A stretch of 64,000 nucleotides of DNA from Iningainema tapete BLCC-T55 (GCF_014698965.1 NZ_JACXAE010000110.1:186001-250000); one strand, 5' to 3'; counted from the first letter of the stretch, positions 39,584 to 48,838 are shown. Made by a program: numbers and translations. Notes: a model not told the origin generated them from the sequence alone.

Positions 39584-39835
39584 TTATACTGGCAATGTAG
39601 CATCACCAAGGTCAAGTTGGATGACAGACTGATCTTCCTGATACCAGTCTTTGAACCAATTTTTTAAAGCCTGCGCGGCATTCTCTCTGTTTTCTTTGCT
39701 AATAAGACCTATTTCCAAAGCATCGGAGAAACAACGAATCCTGACTACTCCTTCTGGTAGCTTGCTGCCATAGCTAGTTTCGCGGCAAATAGTTCTTCTC
39801 ACATCAAGCCATGTTAGTAATCTGAGAAATTTCAT
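39584..39835 (-). CDS. Small partner protein upstream of the KGGVGR ATPase
   Basis: FLRLLTWLDVRRTI...LPEGVVRIRCFSDALEIGLIS aligns by eye with the N-terminus of 3350-5470. Confidence 0.65.
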   Translation of the reverse strand: MKFLRLLTWLDVRRTICRETSYGSKLPEGVVRIRCFSDALEIGLISKENRENAAQALKNWFKDWYQEDQSVIQLDLGDATLPV

Positions 39836-39885
39836 GGTCTTTAACGATTTTTCACTGAGTTATACCTCGCTAAGATTATGCTCAC

Positions 39886-40086
39886 TCATGTGCGTGCTTC
39901 TGTTTGATCAAGTTCTAAAAAAAGTTCTTCTGCACTCAGAGTAAGTTCTTCATCAGTTAATGCTGGAAAATTGTTAAAGTGTATAGTGCGTTTGAGTAAC
40001 TCTAATGCCGTTTCCCACTTTTCAGATTCGCTTAAATTCTCAAAAGAATTAAGAAGATTTTGCACAGCTATGTTCATATCATACAC
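39886..40086 (-). CDS. Small antitoxin-like protein
   Basis: VQNLLNSFENLSESEKWETALELLKRTIHFNNFPALTDEELTLSAEELFLELDQTEA resembles cyanobacterial TA-associated small proteins. Confidence 0.55.
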   Translation of the reverse strand: MYDMNIAVQNLLNSFENLSESEKWETALELLKRTIHFNNFPALTDEELTLSAEELFLELDQTEART

Positions 40087-40546
40087 AGTGGTAGAATAGA
40101 GGAGAGGCTTTTAATTAGATACTAGCAGGTCTAATGGCATCTTAGCGTGGAATTCAGTTGTGCCAAAATAAACACTTTCTCAAGAAACACCGCTCATGAA
40201 GTGACTAGCGTAGCAACCCCACGGTTGGCGACAGCAAGTGAAAGCCAAGCTTGGACTGCTCAAGGGCGAAAGTAAGTTAATTTCAACTCAAGTAGGTAAA
40301 AAGTCTGTAGCTCATTATTGTTTCTAAACTCCAATTAAAAGGGTGGGTAATCACTACTTGCTGTTGATTTATAATTTATACGAAAACAGAATAAATAATA
40401 TTACTGATGTTTTTGAAAACATAAATGAATATAGATTTACTGAGTTATCGTCAGAAAGTAGGCATGGGTCAAGTACAGGTTGCTAATATACTGGGTATCT
40501 CCCATGAGAAGTTTGTCTTTATGAGCAGGCTCCTGAAACAGTTCCA

Positions 40547-42688
40547 ATGGGGCTTTTAGTGAAATGGCTGCAAATATTTGGGCAGGACATTGCTCGTGCC
40601 ATATCTGAGTCAGCACCAACACCACCATTAAAAGCAATTGATCCAGGGATTCCATACGCTGAACTATATCGCCGACTGAATTTGCTCAATCAGTACGTTG
40701 ATGCGGTTCCTCCTATAGACACATTGGATCTACCAACACTACCAGCCACCCCAAATGATTTTAAAAAGCAACTCAAGCTTTACAAGCAAAAGCCTAATTT
40801 AGTACTAACTGGAGGCTTTGACGCTGGCAAATCACATATGGCGAATGCTCTGTTGGGCAGCAAAAACTTGCCTGTCGGCTATCAGCCAGCAACACGAGTC
40901 ATTACATTTATTCGTCACGTCGAAGATCGTCCAGAATGGTTCAAAGACGATGTATTGATTTTTGATGAGGACTTTTGGCTAAAAGATGAGAAAGGTAAGC
41001 AAATAATTGACTTGCTACTCCTAGATGACAAGGAACGTTGTCAGCAGTATTGTTTACAAGCAGGAAGCTTCAATATTTTGCAAAAATATGGGGTACATGG
41101 TAGTAATGAGGATATAGCAGCCCATGCTGCCGTAGTCTATATGGACTCCCCTGTACTCAAAGCTTGCAATCTGATCGACCTCCCAGGTTACTCAGATCAA
41201 CCTGATGAAGTATCAAAAGATGTGGAGAAGGCGAATAGCGCCGCACAGGTAGCCGATGTATTATTGTATGCTTCGCCTGCCAAGGGTCACATTAATGGTC
41301 AAGATATGATCCGCCTCGGTAGCTTACTGCGTTTACTTCCTGCTCCTGAGAATGAATACAGTAATTTCCCAACACTGGGCAATCTTTTCATTGTGGCGAC
41401 CCATGCTGATCCTAGTATTTCTGACCATCAACTGACAGAAATCTCAGATAAAGCCACAAAAAGACTCTATAAAAATATAAGCGAAACCGTTTTAGAGCGT
41501 CGTAGAGAACAGACAAATCGTACTATTACTGAAGCAGATTTACGAAAAAGATTCTTTACGTTTTGGTCAGAAAGACCCGATAGATGTCAAAGTTTATTTA
41601 ATGAGTTGACACAAATACTAAGTGAATTTCTGCCTCAAGCACGTATGTGTCGTGTTGAGCGGGAAATTAAAGCAATAAAGGAGGACAACATAAAAAAGTA
41701 CGTAAGCCTGATTGAGGCATACCAAACAACTATTGCTGAAATAGATTTACAGCGAGATCAACTACAAGCACTCTCAGAAAATGAACCTACTCGCCAACAA
41801 CAAACTCAGCATAAACGTAACAAGGTACGCCAACGTATCAATGACTTAAAAAAAGACACTAAAGCAACATTTCAGAGGTATGTAGAAAAACTGTTAAATG
41901 TCGATGCTGTAGAACAGATAATCCGAAATAAGTACAGCGATAAAAAAGAGGCGAAGGAATATGTTGCTGGCTATCTTGTAGAAAAACTTCAAAACGAGGC
42001 AGAAAACCTGATTAAAGTTAATTCTGAGAAATTAAACGTAGAGATTGACGCTTTGCTTGAAGGGTACACAGAAGCACGAGCTAAAATTCCAAATCCCGAC
42101 AAAATACCTGTAGATATTCCCTTCGATGCTAAAGGTGCTTTTCTCGGTGGGCTTGTAGGTTTAACTAGCATCGGAGCCTTGTCTGCTTGGGCGGCAGCAC
42201 TTGGAAATCTTGGCGGTTACATCTTAGTTGCTAAATTGGTTAGTCTTTTGTCAGCACTCGGCATTGGTTTTGGTTTCAGCGGCGGCACGGCTGGAGTAAT
42301 TGCTTTCGTAGCGGCTATTGGTGGTCCTATCGTGCTTGGCATAGGTTTAGCTGCTGCATTCGCTTTCGCAGTCTGGGGTTTATTTGGAGAGTCTTGGCAA
42401 AAGCGTTTAGCAAAGCAAATTGTTAATTATTTTACCGAACAGCGAGTGCGTGAGAAGTTCACAGAAGGAATCGATCAATACTGGCAAGACACAACTAACG
42501 GTTTTGAGAAAGGCGCTGATGCAGTAGAAGCTGACTGGAACAAATATCTTAAACACTTGCGTGAGATAACTTCTCCTAAAACAGAATCAAAGGAACACAT
42601 TGAAAAGATTATCAACAAACTTGAGGTACTCAGGGATTTTTTCGCCGAAATCCCTTGGTTGAATATTAACCTTGCTAAGCAAAGCTGA
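40547..42688 (+). CDS. Dynamin-like GTPase
   Basis: LVLTGGFDAGKSHMANALLG (G1); YQPATRV (G2-like); LIDLPGYSD (G3); ATHAD (G4); C-terminal hydrophobic region GGLVGLTSIGALSAWAAALG. Confidence 0.85.
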   Translation: MGLLVKWLQIFGQDIARAISESAPTPPLKAIDPGIPYAELYRRLNLLNQYVDAVPPIDTLDLPTLPATPNDFKKQLKLYKQKPNLVLTGGFDAGKSHMANALLGSKNLPVGYQPATRVITFIRHVEDRPEWFKDDVLIFDEDFWLKDEKGKQIIDLLLLDDKERCQQYCLQAGSFNILQKYGVHGSNEDIAAHAAVVYMDSPVLKACNLIDLPGYSDQPDEVSKDVEKANSAAQVADVLLYASPAKGHINGQDMIRLGSLLRLLPAPENEYSNFPTLGNLFIVATHADPSISDHQLTEISDKATKRLYKNISETVLERRREQTNRTITEADLRKRFFTFWSERPDRCQSLFNELTQILSEFLPQARMCRVEREIKAIKEDNIKKYVSLIEAYQTTIAEIDLQRDQLQALSENEPTRQQQTQHKRNKVRQRINDLKKDTKATFQRYVEKLLNVDAVEQIIRNKYSDKKEAKEYVAGYLVEKLQNEAENLIKVNSEKLNVEIDALLEGYTEARAKIPNPDKIPVDIPFDAKGAFLGGLVGLTSIGALSAWAAALGNLGGYILVAKLVSLLSALGIGFGFSGGTAGVIAFVAAIGGPIVLGIGLAAAFAFAVWGLFGESWQKRLAKQIVNYFTEQRVREKFTEGIDQYWQDTTNGFEKGADAVEADWNKYLKHLREITSPKTESKEHIEKIINKLEVLRDFFAEIPWLNINLAKQS

Positions 42689-42712
42689 TTCCAAGGGATA
42701 GTCTCGCACTAA

Positions 42713-42774
42713 GAAACCCCCCAAACTGGAAGATGTGCATACTGCTACATGCCATCCGCCAGTTTCAGGGTTTC
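42713..42774. terminator. Imperfect long hairpin downstream of the dynamin-like gene
   Basis: GAAACCCC..CAAACTGG...CCAGTTTC.GGGTTTC. Confidence 0.4.
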
Positions 42775-42814
42775 AGGCTTAGGCAATGGCGCTCATCATC
42801 TCAAAAATCTACTA

Positions 42815-43039
42815 CTAAATATCTTGCTCTGGAAAATTACCCCACATCTCTTTTCGGGCTTGGGCAATATCTTCTTCTGTAATATCAATGTCTAAGCCAG
42901 CCCACAATCCCTTGACACTACGAAGGGGAGGTTTAGAAGCCATTTTTTGGTGGAGAAATTCAGCAAAATCTAATACTTCTTGCTGTTTGTCAACAGGTAA
43001 CTGGCGAAGTTTTTCTAATACAGCTTGCTCGATTTTCAT
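42815..43039 (-). CDS. DUF2281-type antitoxin-like protein
   Basis: AVLEKLRQLPVDKQQEVLDFAEFLHQKM...SVKGLWAGLDIDITEEDIAQARKEMWG. Confidence 0.75.
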   Translation of the reverse strand: MKIEQAVLEKLRQLPVDKQQEVLDFAEFLHQKMASKPPLRSVKGLWAGLDIDITEEDIAQARKEMWGNFPEQDI

Positions 43040-43071
43040 ATATTTTTCTCCTTATTTAGCAATTCTATGTA

Positions 43072-43320
43072 CTAAATCCCAGCGCGAAAAATTTGTTGAG
43101 CAGTTAAGTTTAACTCTGGAAAGGTTGGGGATACAATACGTTCATCACCCCGAAACTGCATAACCTGGTACTCACCCTCAACCAATGAGTAAATCGAGAT
43201 AGTTGGTTGTTTGGGATTGCCAAGAAAAGAGCGCCCGCCAAGAGCTAAGTAGTCTACAATCCAGTATTCAGCAATACCAATCTCTTCATAGACACCACGT
43301 TTGGTGTAATAGTCAATCAC
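43072..43320 (-). pseudogene. Uma2 family endonuclease, N-terminally truncated
   Basis: DYYTKRGVYEEIGIAEYWIVDYL...SPTFPELNLTAQQIF is the C-terminal part of Uma2; GTG start overlaps the recG stop. Confidence 0.75.
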
Positions 43321-45827
43321 GTCAAAATTGCTCCGCCCATTAACTTCTCGTACCTAGACTTCAACTCTTCTTTCATCAGATACCAGCGTTCCAAAGTAGC
43401 ATCTATCTCTATTACTTTCTCGGCTGCTTGCCTTGCCAAAAGTAAAACTTCCTCATCTTCTACTAAAGAAGCTAAGGTAAAATCTGCTACTCCTGATTGA
43501 CGAGTTCCCAGCACTTCCCCAGGACCACGAAAACGCATATCCATTTCTGAGATAAAAAAGCCGTCCTGGGATTGTTCCAACACCTTCAAACGTTGCTGAG
43601 CATCGGGACTTCTGGTACTACTCATTAATAAACAGTAGGACTGAGCCGCACCACGACCAACACGTCCCCGTAATTGGTGCAACTGAGATAAGCCAAAACG
43701 CTCCGCATTTTCTATGAGCATAACTGTTGCATTGGGCACGTCTACGCCTACTTCTACCACAGTAGTAGAAACCAAGATTTGAGTTTGGCGATCGCGAAAC
43801 TTCCCAATCGCCTCATCCTTTTCCGCCGAAGTCATCCGCCCATGCAGTAGCCCCACCTGAAACTCAGGAAAAACACTTTCCTGTAACTTTTGATGCTCCT
43901 CCACCGCCGATCGCAAATCCAACTTTTCCGACTCTTCCACTAAAGGTAAAACCACATAAACTTGTCGTCCTTGGGCAACTTCCCGACGAATCAAATCATA
44001 AGCATGGTTGCGTTGCTGACTAGTTAACGCCGTTGTTTGAATCTTTTGCCTTCCTGGAGGTAACTCATCAATCTGACTCACATCCAAATCCCCGTGTACA
44101 GTCAGCGCCAAGGTGCGGGGAATCGGAGTCGCAGTCATAGTTAACACATGGGGCTGCTCACCTTTTTGCTGCAACCGCGCTCGTTGTTCCACCCCAAAAC
44201 GGTGCTGCTCATCAATCACCACCAAACCCAAGCGATGAAAAATTACCGGATCTTGAATTAAAGCATGAGTCCCCACCAAAAGCGGCAACTCACCAGTTTC
44301 TAACTGAGCATGTATCTGTCTTCTTTTTACAACTTTTGTCGAACCAGTCAGTAATTCCACTGGTAAATGCAAAAGATTAAACCAATTAACTAACTTGCGG
44401 TAATGCTGTTCTGCCAAAACTTCTGTCGGAGCCATCAACGCCGCTTGATAGCCAGATTGAATCGCTGCCAGAATAGCAACCACCGCTACAACAGTTTTAC
44501 CAGAACCAACATCTCCTTGGACAAGACGATTCATTGGTACTGATTTTTGCAAATCATTAAGAATATCGTTGATGACTCTTTGTTGTGCGCCAGTCAACTT
44601 AAACGGCAATATTTCGTAGAAAGTTTCCACTAACTTACCTCTAGGGGCAAGAACAGCACTTGTTTGAATTTGCCGTGCTTTATGTTGCCGCTGAAGTAAC
44701 CCAAGTTGAAGGTAGAAAAATTCATCAAAAACGAGGCGACGACGAGCAACTTGAAGAGTAGCAGTATCATCCGGGAAGTGAATGTTACTAAGTGCATCCT
44801 TCAACTCCATCAACCCATACTTATCTCGCAAACCACTGGGCAGAGGATCTTTAAGATGCACAGTGGAAGGCAAAACAGTAGTTACCGCTTGGCGCATCAA
44901 ATCCGCGCCTATGCCTTCAGTCAGCGCATAAATTGGTACAATCCTGCCAATAGTCAGTGACTCAATCTTATCTCCTGGAGTTGCCAAAACTTCTAGTTCC
45001 GGATCTTCCAAAGTCAACCCATATTTACTTTCTTTCACTAAACCACAAGCAGCGACAACACTACCCTCTGGGTAGCGACGCTTTAAACTCTCCTGCCAAG
45101 CGCGACTAGTATAACGTGTACCAGCAAAAAAGCGATTAACTTTAATGCGACCAGTATTATCCCGCAACTCCATCTGCAAAACCATTAATTTTTGATTGCG
45201 AGGGCTAACATAGCAGTTACAGTTTTTCACCTTTGCCACTATCGTCACCGTCTCACCTGCATCTAACTCGCCGATATTTACTTGACGAGCATAATCAATG
45301 TGATCGCGGGGATAATAAAATAGCAAGTCACGTACAGTGTGTAAACCTAACCGCGCTAACTTATCTGCTTTTCTAGCTCCTATTTCTGGTAACTCAAAGA
45401 GTTTTTGGTCAATATTAGCAGCCAGCCTACGACTTACCTCCGCAACAATTGGCGACTGACGTAATTTAGGAATTGAGGAGTTAGAATAATTTCCCCCCTG
45501 CTCCCCGACTCCCCGACTTCCCTGCTCTCCTACTTCTTCACTCCCCTGCTCCATTGCTAATTGCAATTTACTTAAATAAGAGCGAGTTTGAGCTACTAAA
45601 TTTTGTCTTTCTTCCAGTTCTAAATTGGGATAGGCAGCAAATTTACCCGCCAGTTCTTGCCAACGGCGGCGCTCCGAGCTTGGCAGTGTCCAAGGGAATT
45701 TGCCAAAAGTTAGACAAAGAAACTCACTGAAGCGGTATTGGTTACCAACTAAATCAGTGAAACCCTTGGATGCCTCTATTGCCAAGGCTTTTTGCAATCT
45801 TAACCAATCAGGTTTGTCGTTCGTCAT
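43317..45827 (-). CDS. recG: ATP-dependent DNA helicase RecG
   Basis: QGDVGSGKTVVAVVAILAAIQSGYQAALMAPTEVLAEQHY; VVIDEQHRFGVEQRARLQ; MTATPIPRTLALT; QLHQLRGRVGRGAAQSYCLL. Confidence 0.97.
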   Translation of the reverse strand: MTNDKPDWLRLQKALAIEASKGFTDLVGNQYRFSEFLCLTFGKFPWTLPSSERRRWQELAGKFAAYPNLELEERQNLVAQTRSYLSKLQLAMEQGSEEVGEQGSRGVGEQGGNYSNSSIPKLRQSPIVAEVSRRLAANIDQKLFELPEIGARKADKLARLGLHTVRDLLFYYPRDHIDYARQVNIGELDAGETVTIVAKVKNCNCYVSPRNQKLMVLQMELRDNTGRIKVNRFFAGTRYTSRAWQESLKRRYPEGSVVAACGLVKESKYGLTLEDPELEVLATPGDKIESLTIGRIVPIYALTEGIGADLMRQAVTTVLPSTVHLKDPLPSGLRDKYGLMELKDALSNIHFPDDTATLQVARRRLVFDEFFYLQLGLLQRQHKARQIQTSAVLAPRGKLVETFYEILPFKLTGAQQRVINDILNDLQKSVPMNRLVQGDVGSGKTVVAVVAILAAIQSGYQAALMAPTEVLAEQHYRKLVNWFNLLHLPVELLTGSTKVVKRRQIHAQLETGELPLLVGTHALIQDPVIFHRLGLVVIDEQHRFGVEQRARLQQKGEQPHVLTMTATPIPRTLALTVHGDLDVSQIDELPPGRQKIQTTALTSQQRNHAYDLIRREVAQGRQVYVVLPLVEESEKLDLRSAVEEHQKLQESVFPEFQVGLLHGRMTSAEKDEAIGKFRDRQTQILVSTTVVEVGVDVPNATVMLIENAERFGLSQLHQLRGRVGRGAAQSYCLLMSSTRSPDAQQRLKVLEQSQDGFFISEMDMRFRGPGEVLGTRQSGVADFTLASLVEDEEVLLLARQAAEKVIEIDATLERWYLMKEELKSRYEKLMGGAILT

Positions 45828-46855
45828 TCTTCAAACCAACTTGCACGCCACGCTGCTTCTGCTTCAGCAATTGACAGTTCTCTGTGTTTTTTTAGATACT
45901 CTTGTCCTATTTTATTTAACTGAGCTAAGATTTGACGAATTTGTTTGCGCTCAGACGAGAGTTTTGCATTGGCAAATTCAATTTCTCCCAAACGCAAATT
46001 AATAGCCATAATCTGTGTCAAGCCAGTATTAGACGCAGGCTGCTCTCGATCCACTTCAATTACCAAGCTTAATATATTAGGTGGTCCAGATACCACATCT
46101 GCCGATGCTTCTGATGCTGCTATCGCCGCTTCTAAAATTTGCTCTGGTAGTTTTTTGGGTAAAATTCCTGCTTTTTGTAACGTCTGGTTAGCTTCGTGAG
46201 ATAACTTTTTTAACGTTTGTTGCGTTACTCTCTCTATACTTTGTTGCCATTTTGCTACTTCTTTAGGGTTAGAGGAGACACCCAAAGTAGGCACCGAAGT
46301 AGATTCTTCGGCTTCTCCAAGTTGTAGAAACCCAATAGGTAGCTTCCCGTTTGCCGTAAATGTTACTGTTGGCGCTGCGTCTTGAGCAGAAGACAAAGTA
46401 GGTGTCACTAACTCCGCAATTTGATCTGCAATGTCGTTGACGCTAATGGGTGATGGTAGGGTTGTAGATACGCCCAGGTGGGGCGTCTCCACAGAGGGGA
46501 TGCTAGATGGGGTAGGAATAGTAGAAGGAGTAGAAGAGGTTTCTTCCTCTTGTTCTTCCACTTCGTTTTCTTCTCCCTCGGAAGTAGGAGCAAGTAACTG
46601 AAACGCAGCATTTTGAGCTAATTGACGGATGGCTTGCTGCAATTGTTGTCTTTGATTTAAGGACAACTTCAAAAATTTATCAGGGTATCCTTGAGTACAC
46701 AGGTGATAAGTTGCTAAAATTAACTGCTGACGCACAGCTTGCCCTAAGATAGTGAGATAACTAGTGTAAGCGCTCTGCAGTTCTAAGGCGATCGCCTCTG
46801 TTTTCTCGCTAATTACCACTATATCTTGCTCTATTCGCTCAATTGGTCTGGTCAT
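45824..46855 (-). CDS. Hypothetical protein, translationally coupled to recG
   Basis: 343-aa ORF overlapping the recG start by 4 bp. Confidence 0.75.
   Translation of the reverse strand: MTRPIERIEQDIVVISEKTEAIALELQSAYTSYLTILGQAVRQQLILATYHLCTQGYPDKFLKLSLNQRQQLQQAIRQLAQNAAFQLLAPTSEGEENEVEEQEEETSSTPSTIPTPSSIPSVETPHLGVSTTLPSPISVNDIADQIAELVTPTLSSAQDAAPTVTFTANGKLPIGFLQLGEAEESTSVPTLGVSSNPKEVAKWQQSIERVTQQTLKKLSHEANQTLQKAGILPKKLPEQILEAAIAASEASADVVSGPPNILSLVIEVDREQPASNTGLTQIMAINLRLGEIEFANAKLSSERKQIRQILAQLNKIGQEYLKKHRELSIAEAEAAWRASWFEE
46464..46492. repeat. Degenerate GTAGAGACG-type palindrome inside CDS 45824-46855
   Basis: GTAGATACGCCC-AGGTG-GGGCGTCTCCAC. Confidence 0.65.
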
Positions 46856-46902
46856 ATCTTCTTTTTATTGCCCATTTTAACAAGAAAGACCCAGATCCCC
46901 TC

Positions 46903-46935
46903 AGATCCCCGACTTCTTTAAGAAGTCGGGGATCT
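46903..46935. repeat. Palindrome AGATCCCCGACTTCTTTAAGAAGTCGGGGATCT
   Basis: Exact reverse complement of 58447-58479. Confidence 0.9.
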
Positions 46936-47509
46936 AGTCTATTCCAAAAAAGCGTTGAACTTGAACGCGAAAACCTGGCAATAGGGGTGAGGTGATTTCG
47001 TCATTTGATAGCAAGGTTGCTACTAGTTTCAATTGGGTAGCTTCTCTACGGTAAACTTCTACTTGCTGTGAGCGCCAATCAGCAATCCAATACTCTTGTA
47101 CTCCTTTTAAAGAGTAAAGCTTTAATTTAGCTTCTCTGTCTCGACGTTCATTATTTACCCCTGGGGAAAGCACTTCCACAATCAGCTCTGGCGCTCCTCT
47201 CAAATGTCCCTCTTCATCTAGTAACTGAGGTAACCTCTCATAAGTAATCCACACAACATCGGGAATGACATTATCTGCATCTGTAAAAATTATTCCGGGA
47301 GTTGGAATTGCTTCGCCTAAACCACTGCTTCGTGACCAGTATTGTAACTCTAAGTGAATATTACCAATAGCCCGTTGATGACCCCAATGAGGTGCTCTAG
47401 TCACAAATAGTTCTCCGTCAATGATTTCATAGCGCTTCCACTCATCAGTTGCGAGTAACTCTAGATCAGAGGTAGTCCAGCGTACTCTTTCAGATATTAT
47501 TTGACTCAT
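46934..47509 (-). CDS. Uma2 family endonuclease
   Basis: TTSDLELLATDEWKRYEIIDGELFVTRAPHWGHQ...PDVVWITYERL...PELIVEVLSPGVNNERRDREAKLKLYSLKGVQEYWIAD. Confidence 0.92.
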   Translation of the reverse strand: MSQIISERVRWTTSDLELLATDEWKRYEIIDGELFVTRAPHWGHQRAIGNIHLELQYWSRSSGLGEAIPTPGIIFTDADNVIPDVVWITYERLPQLLDEEGHLRGAPELIVEVLSPGVNNERRDREAKLKLYSLKGVQEYWIADWRSQQVEVYRREATQLKLVATLLSNDEITSPLLPGFRVQVQRFFGID

Positions 47510-47525
47510 AGCACCTGCTCCTTAC

Positions 47526-48584
47526 CTAAGATTCTTCATCCTTATACAAATCTTGCAATTCCTGCAACTGTGTTTTCCGAGATTGACGGCGATATTTTTT
47601 ACTTTCTAGCTTTGGTTCGTACTGAGTTTGTCCTTTACCTTTGGTTTTTACCTTGAGTGTAGATTCGGCGTCAGCTTGTTGGTTAAGTTGAGTTTGACGT
47701 GCTGTCACCTCTGGCAAAAAGTCTAAGTAATGTTGATAACGTTCCCAATCTCCTCGTACTGCACAGTCTGGCTCATCGCGATGCAGACAATCACTAAATC
47801 TACACCTTGCCACCTCTAATCTTTCTCGCGCTTCTGGGAAATAATGTACTAATTCTTCTGGTGTACAATCTAGGTCTGGCTGATTAAAGCCGGGAGTATC
47901 TGCTAGTAATCCACCACTAGGTAACTCAAATAATTCTACGTGCCTGGTAGTATGACGACCTTTTAAAAGTTTGCCAGAAACTTCTCCTACTCTTAAATTA
48001 GCATTAGGAATTAACCTATTAATTAAACTAGATTTGCCAACTCCGGAAGCTCCTGCTACCACTGTAATTTTATCTTGAAGGTGACTTGTTAATTGCTCAA
48101 TATTTATACCTTTGTTGACACTAATAAATATTGGTTGATAGCCCCATTTGTTTAAGCGATCGCCAACTTCTTCTTGCTGTTTTTGAGAAATTAAATCACT
48201 TTTATTTAAACATAAAACTACATCTAAACCTGTAGACTCAGCTTTAACTAAAAAGCGACTAAGTTGATAAGGTTCTAGGGGTGGATCGGCAACAGCAAAT
48301 ACCAGTAGAATTTGGTTAACATTGGCAATTGCTGGACGATCTAACTGACTTTGACGGGCTAGGACGTTGGCGATCGCACCTCCACCGGAACCATCTGGTT
48401 GTACAACTACGCGATCACCCACCATTACTTGTTGGCCAATTTTTTTCAACCGTGTTCTGCGGGTACAGAGGAGAGACGTTGCCTGCAACGTCTCTACAAC
48501 ATCCATTTGCACCCGATAATAATTAGCTTGCACGGCTGATACCGTACCTAATAACTGCCCAGTAGTGATAACTTCCCCTTCCAT
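47526..48584 (-). CDS. rsgA: Ribosome small subunit-dependent GTPase A
   Basis: LDRPAIANVNQILLVFAVADPPLEPYQLSRFLV; VVAGASGVGKSSLINRLIP; HTTRHVELFELPSGGLLADTPGFN; CRFSDCLHRDEPDCAV. Confidence 0.97.
   Translation of the reverse strand: MEGEVITTGQLLGTVSAVQANYYRVQMDVVETLQATSLLCTRRTRLKKIGQQVMVGDRVVVQPDGSGGGAIANVLARQSQLDRPAIANVNQILLVFAVADPPLEPYQLSRFLVKAESTGLDVVLCLNKSDLISQKQQEEVGDRLNKWGYQPIFISVNKGINIEQLTSHLQDKITVVAGASGVGKSSLINRLIPNANLRVGEVSGKLLKGRHTTRHVELFELPSGGLLADTPGFNQPDLDCTPEELVHYFPEARERLEVARCRFSDCLHRDEPDCAVRGDWERYQHYLDFLPEVTARQTQLNQQADAESTLKVKTKGKGQTQYEPKLESKKYRRQSRKTQLQELQDLYKDEES
48471..48497. repeat. GTAGAGACG-type palindrome inside rsgA
   Basis: GAGAGACGTTGC-CT-GCAACGTCTCTAC. Confidence 0.88.
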
Positions 48585-48838
48585 TAAGCAGTTACAGGAC
48601 GACGAACCAAAAGAGAAAAATAACCAGAGCGATCGCTAATTTGTTCGACCCGAAATCCTGCCATTGTCAAGCTATCGGGTACTTGCTCAATCGGTTCTCC
48701 CGGATCTAGCCAGACTTCGAGCAAACTACCGGGGTTCATTTGTTCCAAGCGTAATTTTGTCCGCACAAAATTAATCGGGCAAGGGGTGCCGCGCAAGTCA
48801 AGTTGAGCATTAGGAGTTTCCATCAAGGATTCACTCAT
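48584..48838 (-). CDS. TusA-like sulfurtransferase family protein
   Basis: [45 protein letters not shown]. Confidence 0.92.
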   Translation of the reverse strand: MSESLMETPNAQLDLRGTPCPINFVRTKLRLEQMNPGSLLEVWLDPGEPIEQVPDSLTMAGFRVEQISDRSGYFSLLVRRPVTA

